From: Gammaproteobacteria bacterium
GTDB taxonomy: Bacteria > Pseudomonadota > Gammaproteobacteria > Burkholderiales > Thiobacillaceae
Assembly (NCBI GenBank): GCA_018820765.1
Contig: JAHJNN010000017.1
Span: 1-64,000, forward strand
Direction: 5' to 3'
DNA: 64,000 nucleotides
The stretch's first letter is position 1; every line of letters begins with the position of its first letter. The translations under genes and the position numbers were made by a program. The notes under the pieces are model-generated. The model was not told the DNA's origin. It worked only from the letters and a program-made list of their open reading frames with translations, and made no database searches. Positions 8,639 to 18,971 of the stretch are shown here, piece after piece.

Positions 8639-9348
8639 GCGGCCACCTCCGCCTGCGCCACGTCCTCGACCACCCGGCCGTCCTGGAAGCGGATGCGCCG
8701 CCGCGCATAGGCGGCGATGTCGGCTTCGTGGGTCACCAGCACCAGCGTGATGCCCTCCTCGCGGTTGAGCTGGCTGAAAAAGTCCATCACCTGGCGGCTG
8801 GTCTCGCTGTCAAGGTTGCCGGTCGGCTCGTCGGCAAAAATGATGCGCGGGTGGGTGACGAGCGCACGTGCAATCGCCACCCGCTGCTGCTGGCCGCCCG
8901 ACAGCTGCAGCGGCGTGTGGTGCGAGCGCTCGCCCAGCCCGACCCGCTCGAGCACGGCCTGTGCCTGTCGCCGCCGCGCCTCGCGCCCCGTGCCCGCGTA
9001 CATCAGCGGCAGCGCGACGTTGTCGAGGGCGCTGAGCTTGGGCAGCAGGTTGAAGCCCTGGAACACGAAACCGATCTCGCGGTTGCGCAGCGCGGCCAGC
9101 TGGTCCGACGACAGTCGGCTCACATCCTGCCCGTCGAGATGGTAGCTGCCGCGGGTAGGGCGATCGAGGCAGCCGAGGAGGTTCATGAACGTGCTCTTGC
9201 CCGAGCCCGACGCCCCCATGATGGCGACGAACTCGCCCTCGGCGATGCTGAGGCTCACGCCGCGCAGGGCCTGGAGCACGCCGGCGCCGGCGGGGTAGTC
9301 CTTTTCGAGATTGACCACTTCGATCAGCGGCTTGCCCGGATGTGTCAT
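8635..9348 (-). CDS. MacB/LolD-type ABC transporter ATPase
   Basis: The 237-residue ATPase energises the adjacent permease. Walker A is GASGSGKST (near residue 45), the signature is LSGGQQQRVAIARAL and Walker B with the D-loop is [16 protein letters not shown]. The start used is the ATG at 9348, which overlaps the stop of the MacA-like gene; an in-frame TTG one codon upstream is less likely. The LolD-like family is also used by lipoprotein and cell-division transporters, but the flanking adaptor and outer-membrane genes point to export. Confidence 0.94.
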   Translation of the reverse strand: MTHPGKPLIEVVNLEKDYPAGAGVLQALRGVSLSIAEGEFVAIMGASGSGKSTFMNLLGCLDRPTRGSYHLDGQDVSRLSSDQLAALRNREIGFVFQGFNLLPKLSALDNVALPLMYAGTGREARRRQAQAVLERVGLGERSHHTPLQLSGGQQQRVAIARALVTHPRIIFADEPTGNLDSETSRQVMDFFSQLNREEGITLVLVTHEADIAAYARRRIRFQDGRVVEDVAQAEVAA

Positions 9349-10472
9349 CAAAAAAAGCGTCCGCGCGGCAGGCTGCCGTTGCCCTCTTTCGCGGCCAGAT
9401 CGGCCACGATCACGCGGTCGCCCGCCTTCAGCTTGCCGTCGACGATCTCGGTGTGGGCCTTGTCGCTGATACCGGTCTTGACCGCCACCCGCACCGGTTT
9501 GCCGTCGACCAGCAGGTGGACCGCCGCGCCGCGCGGCTTGCCGGCCCCCTCCGTGGCCGTTTCCGCCCGCGGGCGGAAACGCAGCGCCGTGGTCGGCACC
9601 CGCAATACGTTTGCACGGGTTTCAATCTGCACCTGCAGATTGGCGGTCATCCCCGGCATCAGCGCCAGATCGGGGTTGGCGACGTCGACCACCACGTTGT
9701 AGGTGACGACGTTCTGCTCGGTCTTGGCGTTCAGCCGCACCTGCCGCACCGCACCGCTGTATTCGAGGTCGGGGAAGGCATCGACCCGGAATTTGACCGG
9801 CTGCCCTACCCTGACCTGTCCGATGTCGGCTTCCGACACGGTGGAATCGATCTGCATCTGCGTCAGGTCCTTGCCGATCTGGAACAAGGTCGGTGTCTGG
9901 AAGCTCGCCGCCACGGTCTGGCCGACGTCGACCTGGCGATTGATCACGGTGCCGTCGACCGGCGAACGGATTACCGTGAAACCCAGGTTGGTCCGGTCGC
10001 GCGTCACCTGCGCGCGCGCCAGCCGCACCTGCGCCGCGGCCTGCTCGCGCGCCGCCTGCGCCTGGTCGAGTTCCTGGCGCGACACGTATTCCTGTTCGAA
10101 CAGCGTCTGCATGCGTGCGGCGTTGGCCTCGGCCAGCTTCAGCTGCGCCTGCGCGTTGGCGAGATTGGCGCTGCTTTGCGCCAGCGCCGCCTGGAACAGC
10201 GCCGGGTCGAGTTCGGCCAGCACCTGCCCCGCCTTCACCTGCTGGTTGAAGTCGGCCTCGATGCGCCGCACCGTGCCCGACACCTGGGTGCCGACGTTGA
10301 CCAGGGTCACCGGATTGAGGGTGCCGTTGGCCGACACCTGGGCGCTGATGTCGCCGCGGCCCACGGTCTCGGTCCGGTATTGCGGCTCGGCCGTCTTCTT
10401 CTGCGCACTCCACCACCAGCCTGCTGCAACGGCCACGATGACCAGCAGCACGACGATCCCTGTTCTTTTCAT
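9348..10472 (-). CDS. MacA-like periplasmic adaptor (membrane fusion protein)
   Basis: The 374-residue adaptor has an N-terminal membrane anchor (about 5-22, IVVLLVIVAVAAGWWW), a lipoyl/barrel-sandwich domain (about 50-80 and 165-200), a coiled-coil hairpin (about 85-160, rich in Ala, Gln and Arg) and C-terminal beta-barrel domains. It links an inner-membrane ABC transporter to a TolC-type channel. It lies between the TolC-like and ATPase genes, overlapping each by four bases, so the four genes are one operon. Confidence 0.92.
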   Translation of the reverse strand: MKRTGIVVLLVIVAVAAGWWWSAQKKTAEPQYRTETVGRGDISAQVSANGTLNPVTLVNVGTQVSGTVRRIEADFNQQVKAGQVLAELDPALFQAALAQSSANLANAQAQLKLAEANAARMQTLFEQEYVSRQELDQAQAAREQAAAQVRLARAQVTRDRTNLGFTVIRSPVDGTVINRQVDVGQTVAASFQTPTLFQIGKDLTQMQIDSTVSEADIGQVRVGQPVKFRVDAFPDLEYSGAVRQVRLNAKTEQNVVTYNVVVDVANPDLALMPGMTANLQVQIETRANVLRVPTTALRFRPRAETATEGAGKPRGAAVHLLVDGKPVRVAVKTGISDKAHTEIVDGKLKAGDRVIVADLAAKEGNGSLPRGRFF

Positions 10473-11845
10473 TGCATCCCTTCCTGTTGTGCCGGTTCCA
10501 TCCAGTCCCAGCTCAATTCACCCATGGCCTGCGCCAGCTCGGCGCGCGCCACCCGCAGGCCCAGTCGCGTCTGCAACTGGCTCTGACGCGCCTGTGCCAG
10601 ATTCGCCTGTGCGGTCAGCACGTCGAGCAGGATGCCGAGGCCGGCCCGATAACGTCCGAGCGCCAGCCTTTCCGCCGCTGCCGCACTTTCCACCAGATCG
10701 GCGCTGCGGCTGTCCGCCTCGGTTTCGCTCTGCAGGCGGTAATACGCGCGCCACACGTCCAGCGCCACCTGAATGGCCACGCGGTCGCGCTCCACCGCGG
10801 CAAGTTCGGCCTGGGTTTGCGCGGCGGCAATCTGATAGGTATTGCGGTAGCCGGTGAACAGCGGAATGGTCAGATTGACCCCCACGCTGGAACTGGTGGC
10901 GGTGAGCGATCCGCCGTCCTGCCGGCGCGCATCGAAAACGGCCGACAGACGCGGTTTGCCATCGGCCACGGCGCTGCGAACGCCGGCCTCGCGCGCCAGG
11001 AGCGTGGCCTCGGCAGCACGAAATTCCGGGCGCCGGGTGCGTGCCGCCTCGATCAGCCCGTCCACGGCGCGGCCGAGGTCGAGCGTCTGGCTGAAGGCGG
11101 TTTCGTCCTCCGCCAGCGACCACGCCGTCTGGCTGACGTCGCCCATCAGGGCTGCCAGTTCGCCGCGCAGCCGCGCGGCCTCGCCTTCGGCCCGGATACG
11201 TTCGATCTGGCGCTGGGTGTGGACGGTTTTCGCCTGCAGACGGTCGACCGGGATGCCCGTGCCTGCCGCCACCCGTGCGGCGGCAGCGTTCAATGCCTCG
11301 AGCGCGGAGGCTTCGGCCTCGAGCGCCGCGGTCACGGCCCCCTGCGCCGTCAGCAGGTTGAAATAGGCGGTGACGGTTTGCAGATACAGCAGGCGCACAC
11401 TCGCATCGTGGCTGGCGCGCGCGGCGGCCAGCAGTGCCTCGGCCGCGTCGCGCTGGGCCGCACGGCCGCCGAAGTCAAGCAGCAGGATTTGCGCATCGAG
11501 CCCGAAATGCCAGGCACTGCGGTCGTTCGGCAACACGGTGTCGCCATTGCGCCCCAGGCTCGCGCCCAGCGAAATCTCGGGCAGATAGGCGCTTTGCGCC
11601 TGCCCCAGTTCGGCAGCACGCAGCCGCGCCGTGAGCCAGGCGCTGCGGGTGGCGGGATTGGCGCACAGCGCGCGCTCGACCGCACGCGCCAGCGTGAGCG
11701 TGCCGGCCACCGCCGTGGCATCGCAGGCCGAAGCGGGGCGCAATTCGGCCGCCGGCGACGGCAGCGTGCGCGCCATCACCATGAAAGGATCCGCAGCCGA
11801 AGCCACGCTGCTGTAGAGCATCACCAGCAGCAGAGTAAGTCGCAT
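10469..11845 (-). CDS. TolC-family outer membrane efflux protein
   Basis: The 458-residue protein has a signal peptide (MRLTLLLVMLYSSVASAADP) and two outer-membrane-efflux repeats. The duplication is visible as ARLRAAELGQAQSAYLPEIS in the first half and LLAREAGVRSAVADGKPRLS in the second. It should trimerise as the channel for the MacA/MacB-like pump encoded downstream. It is the first gene of the operon, and the start used is the ATG at 11845 instead of a TTG two codons earlier. Confidence 0.92.
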   Translation of the reverse strand: MRLTLLLVMLYSSVASAADPFMVMARTLPSPAAELRPASACDATAVAGTLTLARAVERALCANPATRSAWLTARLRAAELGQAQSAYLPEISLGASLGRNGDTVLPNDRSAWHFGLDAQILLLDFGGRAAQRDAAEALLAAARASHDASVRLLYLQTVTAYFNLLTAQGAVTAALEAEASALEALNAAAARVAAGTGIPVDRLQAKTVHTQRQIERIRAEGEAARLRGELAALMGDVSQTAWSLAEDETAFSQTLDLGRAVDGLIEAARTRRPEFRAAEATLLAREAGVRSAVADGKPRLSAVFDARRQDGGSLTATSSSVGVNLTIPLFTGYRNTYQIAAAQTQAELAAVERDRVAIQVALDVWRAYYRLQSETEADSRSADLVESAAAAERLALGRYRAGLGILLDVLTAQANLAQARQSQLQTRLGLRVARAELAQAMGELSWDWMEPAQQEGMQ

Positions 11846-11993
11846 AGTCAAAAACCAGGGAAAAGCTTCGGAGGATCAAATACTTTAACTATAGAATCGC
11901 AGTGTATCGATTCGGTTCCCGCTTGCGGGAGCAAACCTGCAAGGTGCCGCCCTACGGCACGCCTCCCCTGCCGCAACGCCGTCCTTTCCTGCC

Positions 11994-12806
11994 ATGCCTG
12001 AATTGCCCGAAGTCGAAACCACCCGCCAAGGCCTGCTGCCGCGCCTGCAGGGCCGCACGCTTGTGCGCGTCGTGGTGCGCAATCCGCGCCTGCGCTGGCC
12101 CGTGCCTGACGATCTGGAAGCCCGGTTGGCGGGATTGATGCTGAAGTCGCTTGAGCGGCGCGGCAAATACCTGCTGTTCGACTTCGGCGCCGCCACCCAG
12201 ATCGTGCACCTGGGCATGTCGGGCAGCCTGCGCTTTGCGGCGCCGGACGAGCCCGCCGCGCTGCACGACCATGTCGACTGGCTGTTCGACGACGGCTCCA
12301 CGCTGAGGCTGCGCGACCCGCGCCGTTTCGGCGCCGTATTGTGGACCGACGACGTGTCACGGCATCCGCTGCTGGCGCATCTGGGCCCGGAGCCGCTGAC
12401 CCCCGAGTTCGACGCCGCCTATCTGCACGCGCAGTGCCAGCGCCGCAGCGCCGCCATCAAGCAGGTCATCATGGACGCGCAGGTGGTGGTCGGGGTCGGC
12501 AACATCTACGCGTCGGAATCGCTGTTCCACGCCGGCATCCGTCCCGCCACCGCCGCCCGCCGCCTCAGCCGCCCGGCCTGCGCCCGGCTGGCTGAGGCGA
12601 TCAAGCGCGTGCTGGCCGCGGCGATTGCCGCTGGCGGCAGCTCGCTGCGCGATTACGTCGCGAGCGACGGCGAACTGGGCTATTTCCAGCTGCAGACGCG
12701 GGTGTACGACCGTGCGGGGTTGCCGTGCAAGGCCTGCGCCACGCCGATCCGCCGCATCGTGCAGGGACAGCGCGCGAGCTTCTACTGCCCGGCCTGCCAG
12801 CGCTGA
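11994..12806 (+). CDS. mutM: Formamidopyrimidine-DNA glycosylase
   Basis: The 270-residue bifunctional glycosylase/AP lyase removes 8-oxoguanine and formamidopyrimidines. [13 protein letters not shown] at the N-terminus carries the catalytic proline and glutamates. A zinc finger with CKAC and CPAC at about 244-267 closes the protein, and [14 protein letters not shown] is the conserved DNA-contact region. It is divergent from the exporter operon, with about 150 bases between them. Confidence 0.97.
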   Translation: MPELPEVETTRQGLLPRLQGRTLVRVVVRNPRLRWPVPDDLEARLAGLMLKSLERRGKYLLFDFGAATQIVHLGMSGSLRFAAPDEPAALHDHVDWLFDDGSTLRLRDPRRFGAVLWTDDVSRHPLLAHLGPEPLTPEFDAAYLHAQCQRRSAAIKQVIMDAQVVVGVGNIYASESLFHAGIRPATAARRLSRPACARLAEAIKRVLAAAIAAGGSSLRDYVASDGELGYFQLQTRVYDRAGLPCKACATPIRRIVQGQRASFYCPACQR

Positions 12807-12877
12807 GCCGAAGCAGGAATCAAGTTTGCCATGCAGTTGTCGTTAAACTAGGGACCTTTAGCCGGCCAACCGCCCCG

Positions 12878-14842
12878 ATGAAACCCTCCACCCTGGTTGA
12901 CGAGTTCGAACACTACAGCGCCTGGCGCGACGCCGTTTTCGTGCGCGTCGAGGCGCTGCGCGACTGGCTGTCCGCCCAGGAGCTGGGCGACGCCGATTCC
13001 GAGATGCGGCTCAACCAGCTGCTGGGCCGCCTGCAGGAAGACACCCTGAACGTGGCCTTTGTCGCCGAGTTTTCGCGCGGCAAGTCCGAGCTGATCAACG
13101 CGATCTTCTTTTCCGATTACCGGCAACGCGTGCTGCCGTCGTCCGCCGGGCGCACCACCATGTGCCCCACCGAGCTGTATTACACCCCACTGCAGCGCCC
13201 CTCGCTGCGCCTGCTGCCGATCGACACCAAGACCCGGGACGGCAGCGTTGCCGACTTCAAGCGCGATCCGGACGCCTGGACCGAGTTTCCGCTCAACCTC
13301 GACTCCACCGAGGACATGAGCGCGACCCTGATGCGGCTGGCCGACACCCTCGACGTCGACGCCGCCACCGCCGAAGCCTACGGCCTGATCGATCCGGACG
13401 ATGCGGAAACCGCGCGCGGCCTGGAACGCGACGGCAGCATTGCCATTCCGCGCTGGCGCCACGCGCTGATCAATTTTCCGCATCCGCTGCTGAAGCAGGG
13501 CCTGGTCATCCTCGACACGCCGGGGCTCAACGCCATCGGCACCGAACCCGAACTGACGCTCAACATGCTGCCCAGCGCCCATGCGGTGCTGTTCCTGCTG
13601 TCCGCGGATACCGGCGTCACCAAGTCCGACATCGAAATCTGGCGTCAGTACATCGCCCCGGTGCAGGGTGCCAGCCGGGCCCGGCTGGTGGTGCTGAACA
13701 AGATCGACGGCCTGTGGGACGATCTCAAGTCGGCGGACGAAATCGACGCCGTCATCGCCCGCCAGGTGGTCAGCAGCGCGGCCTTGCTCGATCTGCCCGC
13801 CAGCCAGGTCTATCCGGTCTCGGCCCAGAAGGCGCTGGTAGCCAAGGTGAAGAACGATCCCGCCCTGCTGCAGAAAAGCCGCCTGCCCGAACTGGAAAAC
13901 GCGCTTACCCAGGAGCTGATCCCCCACAAGCAGGCCCTGGTGAGCGAATCCACCCAGGCCGGGGTGGAGGACGTGGTGGTCAAGGCCACCGAGTTGCTGG
14001 AAACCCGTCTCGCCACCCTGCAGGATCAGGTCGACGAACTGGAAGGGCTGCGCGGCAAGAACCGCGACGTCATCCAGCACATGATGGTCAAGACCAACGA
14101 CGACCAGCAGCAGTTCGAACGCGGCCTGCAGCAGTTCAACGCGCTGCGCAACGTGTTCGCCTCGCAGGTCGAGACGCTGCGCCGGCAGCTCGGCATGGAG
14201 GCCCTGCACAGGGAAGTGGGCAAAACCCGGCAAGCGATGGAAAACAGCCGCTTCAGCGCCGGCCTGCGCGACGCGATGGGACAGTTCTTCCGCAGGCTGG
14301 ACGGCAACCTGAACGCCGCGGCGTCGAGCATGCGGGAAATCCGCGCCATGATGACGGCGATGTACCAGAAATTCAGCGACGAGCACGGGCTGGCGGCGGT
14401 CAACCCGCCGGATCACAGCCTGAACAAATACCGCAAGGAAATGGCGCGGCTGGAACGCGTTTTCGATGAGCGCTTCAACACGTTTTTCAAGATGCTGACC
14501 CTGGGCCAGCACCAGCTGACCTCACGCTTTTTCGAAACCCTGGCCAGCAAGGTGGTGCAGGTGTTCGAGCTCGCCAACAGCGAGACCGAATCCTGGCTGA
14601 AGGCGCTGATCGCGCCGATGGAAACCCAGGTGCGCGAGCACAAGATCCAGCTCAAGCGCCGCCTGGAAAGCGTCAGCCGCATTCACGCCGCGACCGAAAC
14701 GCTGGACGAGCGCATCGCCGAACTTGAAACCGCAACCGGAACGGTGAGCGATCAGCTGGACAATCTGGCGCGCATCAATACGCGCATCGCCGACGCCCTG
14801 GCCGACGAGTCGGCCGGTTCGCGGCTGGCCCAGACGGCCTGA
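12878..14842 (+). CDS. Dynamin-like large GTPase
   Basis: The 654-residue protein has an N-terminal GTPase domain (about 55-390) and a long helical C-terminal part with coiled-coil-like segments. The P-loop reads VAEFSRGKS (about 62-70), G2 is TTMCPTE, G3 is DTPGLN (about 212) and G4 is NKID (about 273). This is the layout of bacterial dynamin-like proteins that remodel or protect membranes. No clear transmembrane paddle is seen. A longer in-frame reading would overlap mutM; the start MKPSTLVDEF at 12878 is preferred. The cellular role is unknown. Confidence 0.8.
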   Translation: MKPSTLVDEFEHYSAWRDAVFVRVEALRDWLSAQELGDADSEMRLNQLLGRLQEDTLNVAFVAEFSRGKSELINAIFFSDYRQRVLPSSAGRTTMCPTELYYTPLQRPSLRLLPIDTKTRDGSVADFKRDPDAWTEFPLNLDSTEDMSATLMRLADTLDVDAATAEAYGLIDPDDAETARGLERDGSIAIPRWRHALINFPHPLLKQGLVILDTPGLNAIGTEPELTLNMLPSAHAVLFLLSADTGVTKSDIEIWRQYIAPVQGASRARLVVLNKIDGLWDDLKSADEIDAVIARQVVSSAALLDLPASQVYPVSAQKALVAKVKNDPALLQKSRLPELENALTQELIPHKQALVSESTQAGVEDVVVKATELLETRLATLQDQVDELEGLRGKNRDVIQHMMVKTNDDQQQFERGLQQFNALRNVFASQVETLRRQLGMEALHREVGKTRQAMENSRFSAGLRDAMGQFFRRLDGNLNAAASSMREIRAMMTAMYQKFSDEHGLAAVNPPDHSLNKYRKEMARLERVFDERFNTFFKMLTLGQHQLTSRFFETLASKVVQVFELANSETESWLKALIAPMETQVREHKIQLKRRLESVSRIHAATETLDERIAELETATGTVSDQLDNLARINTRIADALADESAGSRLAQTA

Positions 14843-14854
14843 GGGCCGGCCGGC

Positions 14855-15121
<267 letters not shown>

Positions 15122-15124
15122 CTA

Positions 15125-15610
<486 letters not shown>

Positions 15611-16186
15611 TTATTCCTTTATGAGCAGGGCGAAATACGAACGCCCCGCGCGCCCGCTGCGGTGAATGATAAACCCCGGCGGCGCGACCACTTCCGTCCC
15701 CTGCTCCACATAGGCGTGGCCGCCGGGCTTCAGATGGCGTGCCAGATCGGCCAGTACGCTTGCGGCCAGATCGCTGTCGAAGGGCGGATCGACGAAGATC
15801 AGGTCGAAGGCTTCGCGGCTGTTGGCCAGCCAGGCCAATGCGTCGGCCCGCAGGATGTCGATCTGGTTCGCCCCCAGCACGGTACGGTTCTTTTCCAGCG
15901 CGCTGATCGCCTTGCCGTCGCGCTCGATCATGACGACCCGGCCCGCCCCACGCGAGGCGGCCTCGAAGCCGAGCGCGCCGCTGCCGGCGAAGAGATCGAG
16001 GCAGGCCCAGCCCGGCAGGTCCTGTCCCAGCCAGTTGAACAGCGTCTCGCGCACGCGGTCGGGTGTGGGGCGCAGGCCGGCGCTGTCGGGGAAATCCAGC
16101 AGGCGGCGGCGATACTGCCCGCCGATGATGCGTACCCGGTTGGCAACGCCGTGCGCCCGCTGCGGCGCCGCGCGCTTAGCGAGCAC
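15611..16186 (-). CDS. rsmD: 16S rRNA (guanine(966)-N(2))-methyltransferase
   Basis: The 191-residue SAM methyltransferase modifies G966 of 16S rRNA. Seen: the N-terminal VRIIGGQYRRRLLDFPDSAG, the phrase RPTPDRVRETLFNWL, the SAM loop CLDLFAGSGALGFEAASRGA, and the catalytic motif DPPF at about 128-131. The start is a GTG that overlaps the upstream M16-family gene by 11 bases. rsmD-coaD-ferredoxin is a conserved unit. Confidence 0.96.
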   Translation of the reverse strand: MLAKRAAPQRAHGVANRVRIIGGQYRRRLLDFPDSAGLRPTPDRVRETLFNWLGQDLPGWACLDLFAGSGALGFEAASRGAGRVVMIERDGKAISALEKNRTVLGANQIDILRADALAWLANSREAFDLIFVDPPFDSDLAASVLADLARHLKPGGHAYVEQGTEVVAPPGFIIHRSGRAGRSYFALLIKE

Positions 16187-17495
16187 TGCCCGCGCCCCCC
16201 ACCACCACGATCACCAGCCTGTCGGGATCGATGCGGCGGGCGAACGCCTGCTTCACCGCCGCCACGTCGACGGCATTGACCCGGTCGACCCAGGTATCCA
16301 GGTAATCCAGCGGCAGCTCGTAGAAACCGATCACCGCCAGGTAGTCGAGGATTTTCCGATTGCTGTCGATGCGCAACGGAAAGCCGCCTGTCAGGTTGGA
16401 CTTGGCCTGATTGAGTTCGGCCTCCGTGGGACCGTTCGCGATGAATTGCCGCAGCGTGTCCCGCGCCACCTTCAGCGCGTCGTCGGTCTGCTCCAGTTTG
16501 GTCTGCAGGCCGAGCTGGAAAGGCCCCGCTTCCCGCATCGGCAGGAAATAGCTGTAGGCGCTGTAGGCATAGCCGCGCTTGTCGCGCACCTCGCGCATCA
16601 GCTGCGAATCGAAGCCACCGCCACCCAGCACGTAGTTGCCGACGAACAGCGGAAAGAAGTCGGGATCGTTGCGCGCCATTCCCACCCCGCCCACCAATAC
16701 ATGGCTTTGCGTGGAGGGATGGGCGATGCGCGTGTCGGACGCCGCGGCCGGCGCCGGCTTCGGCAAGGCCGGCACCGGCGCCGCGCCGGACAAGCCGGCG
16801 GCCAGGCGCCCGGCGATGGCTTCGGCCTCGGCGCGCGTGATGTCGCCCATCAGCGAAATCACCGCATTGGGCGCGCTGTAATGCGTGCGATAAAACGCCT
16901 GCAGGTCGCCCCGCGCCAGCCGCGCGACGGCGGCCGGTTCGCCCGACTCATCGTTCGCATAGGGATGGTCGCCGTACAGCGCGCGGTAAAACGCCTTGCT
17001 GACCACATTGCCGGGATCGGCCTCGTCCTCGCGGATCGATGCGATCAGGCGCCGCTTCTCGCGCTTGACCACCGCCTGCGGAAAGTCCGGCCGCTGCAGC
17101 ACGCGCGCGAGGAGGTCGAGCGCCTTCTCCTTTTCGGCCGCAGACGACAGGGTGCGCAGCGTCACGCCCGCACGGTCGCGATCCAGACGCCCCGACAGCA
17201 CTGCGCCCACATCGGCCAGGCGATGTGCGATCTCCGTTTCGGACAGCCCGCCCGCGCCCTGGTCGAGCAGACCGTGGGTCAAGCGGGCGAGCCCCGACTT
17301 GCCGGCCGGATCGCGGGCGCTGCCGGCCGCAAAATCCACCGCGATGTCGAGCATCGGCAGCTCATGGCTTTCGACGAAGTAAACCCGCGCACCCTGCGGC
17401 GTCTGCCAGTGCTGGATGGCGAGCGCGGCCTGCGCCGACAGCGGCAGGCCCAGCAGCAAGGCGACAAGGAAGGCTTGGATCGACAGGATATTCAT
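16176..17495 (-). CDS. M16-family protein lacking the zinc motif (non-catalytic partner)
   Basis: The 439-residue protein has a signal peptide (MNILSIQAFLVALLLGLPLSAQA) and two M16 halves. The region corresponding to the catalytic helix reads LARLTHGLLDQG, so the HxxEH zinc motif is absent. In M16 pairs the catalytic subunit and an inactive subunit form a heterodimer, as in mitochondrial processing peptidase. The neighbour at 17518-18876 keeps HVLEH. This one probably completes the periplasmic protease. A start 33 bases upstream would obscure the signal peptide. Confidence 0.88.
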   Translation of the reverse strand: MNILSIQAFLVALLLGLPLSAQAALAIQHWQTPQGARVYFVESHELPMLDIAVDFAAGSARDPAGKSGLARLTHGLLDQGAGGLSETEIAHRLADVGAVLSGRLDRDRAGVTLRTLSSAAEKEKALDLLARVLQRPDFPQAVVKREKRRLIASIREDEADPGNVVSKAFYRALYGDHPYANDESGEPAAVARLARGDLQAFYRTHYSAPNAVISLMGDITRAEAEAIAGRLAAGLSGAAPVPALPKPAPAAASDTRIAHPSTQSHVLVGGVGMARNDPDFFPLFVGNYVLGGGGFDSQLMREVRDKRGYAYSAYSYFLPMREAGPFQLGLQTKLEQTDDALKVARDTLRQFIANGPTEAELNQAKSNLTGGFPLRIDSNRKILDYLAVIGFYELPLDYLDTWVDRVNAVDVAAVKQAFARRIDPDRLVIVVVGGAGSAR

Positions 17496-17517
17496 AGACA
17501 CGCTTTTGATCGGACCT

Positions 17518-18876
17518 TTAGTTGGCATGGCGCACCCCCGGCACGGCAGCGGCGCGCGGCTTCGGTTTCAGGGGCTGCGGGTCGAGCTCGGCCACGCTCA
17601 GGCGCTCGTCCTGCAGCCATTGCGCTGCGGCGGCCTGCACCTCGGCGACGGTCACCGCCCGCAGCTTGTCGACACGGCGCGCCAGCGCCTCGGGCGGCAG
17701 CCCGGCGGTCACGTAGTCACCCAGCTGCATGGCCTGGTAAAACAGCGAGTCACGCTGGTACACGTCGGCCGCGATGACCTGCGCCTTGACCCGCGCGAGT
17801 TCCGCCTCGCTGATGCCTTCGCGCTGGAGGCGCGCGATTTCCGCGCGGATCGCCTTTTCCAGTTCGGCCACCGACTTGCCCTGCGCCGGGGTTGCGTCGA
17901 TCATGAACATGCCCGGCCCGCGCGAGACGGCTTCATACCCCGCGCTGGCGTTCACCGCGATCTGCTGCGTCTTGACCAGGCTTTTTTGCAGCCGCGCCGA
18001 GTCGTTGCCGGACAGCACGCCGGCCAGGATCTGCAGCGCGTAGGGCGTGGTGTCCTGCGCCCAGTCCTTGAGCGACGGCGCATGCCAGGCCATCAGCAGG
18101 TAGGGCAGTTGCGCCGGCGCCTTCACCACGATGCGCTTTTCGCCCAGCTGCGCGGGCTCGGCCTGCGGCTTGCGCGCCGGCAGGGGCCGCACGGGCAGCG
18201 CGCCGAAATACTGCCGGGCCAGCGCGACCACCGCGTCGGCCTTCACATCGCCCGCCACCACCAGGGTGGCGTTGTTGGGGGCATACCAGCGCGCATACCA
18301 GTCGCGCGCGTCCTGCGCGGTCATGTTCTGCAAGTCGTCCATCCAGCCGATGATGGGGCGGCGGTAGGGGTGCGTCTGGTAGGCGGTCGCCATCAGGCGT
18401 TCGTACACCACCGATTGCGCCTGATCGTCGGTGCGCAGCCGGCGCTCTTCCATCACCACCTGGATTTCCTTGGCGAACAGTTCGTCGCTGATGACGAGAT
18501 TGGCCATGCGGTCGGCCTCCAGCTGCATCGCCAGCTCCAGCCGGTCTTTCTGCATCTGCTGGAAATACGCCGTGTGGTCGCGGCTGGTGAAGGCGTTTTC
18601 GCGTCCACCCGCGGCGGCGATGCGCTTGGAAAATTCGCCCGGCGGCACCTTCTCCGTTCCCTTGAACATCATGTGCTCGAGCACGTGTGCAACCCCGCTG
18701 GTGCCGTTGAATTCATCGATCGATCCGGCGCGATACCACACCTGCGACACCATCACCGGCGCGCGATGGTCTTCCTTCACGATCACCCGCATGCCGTTGT
18801 CCAGCGTGACATCCGTCAAAGTGGCCTGTGCGCTGCCCGCCAGCAGCGCCAAACCGATTGCCCATAGGCTGCGCAT
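17518..18876 (-). CDS. M16-family zinc metallopeptidase (catalytic subunit)
   Basis: The 452-residue secreted peptidase has a signal peptide (MRSLWAIGLALLAGSAQA) and the inverted zinc motif HVLEH (64-68) in GVAHVLEHMMFKGTEKVPPG. The downstream helix RLELAMQLEADRM supplies the third ligand. The ATG at 18876 has a GAGGTG ribosome-binding site. It is transcribed just before the inactive partner with a 22-base gap. Likely role: periplasmic degradation or processing of small peptides; the substrate is unknown. Confidence 0.92.
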   Translation of the reverse strand: MRSLWAIGLALLAGSAQATLTDVTLDNGMRVIVKEDHRAPVMVSQVWYRAGSIDEFNGTSGVAHVLEHMMFKGTEKVPPGEFSKRIAAAGGRENAFTSRDHTAYFQQMQKDRLELAMQLEADRMANLVISDELFAKEIQVVMEERRLRTDDQAQSVVYERLMATAYQTHPYRRPIIGWMDDLQNMTAQDARDWYARWYAPNNATLVVAGDVKADAVVALARQYFGALPVRPLPARKPQAEPAQLGEKRIVVKAPAQLPYLLMAWHAPSLKDWAQDTTPYALQILAGVLSGNDSARLQKSLVKTQQIAVNASAGYEAVSRGPGMFMIDATPAQGKSVAELEKAIRAEIARLQREGISEAELARVKAQVIAADVYQRDSLFYQAMQLGDYVTAGLPPEALARRVDKLRAVTVAEVQAAAAQWLQDERLSVAELDPQPLKPKPRAAAVPGVRHAN

Positions 18877-18971
18877 GTTTTCACCTCTGATTGATTGAGC
18901 CTGAATGATAAGCCGCATCCGAATGATAAGATTGGGCGTCCGTCAAACAGCTGTCCTGACCGCCTCGATCC

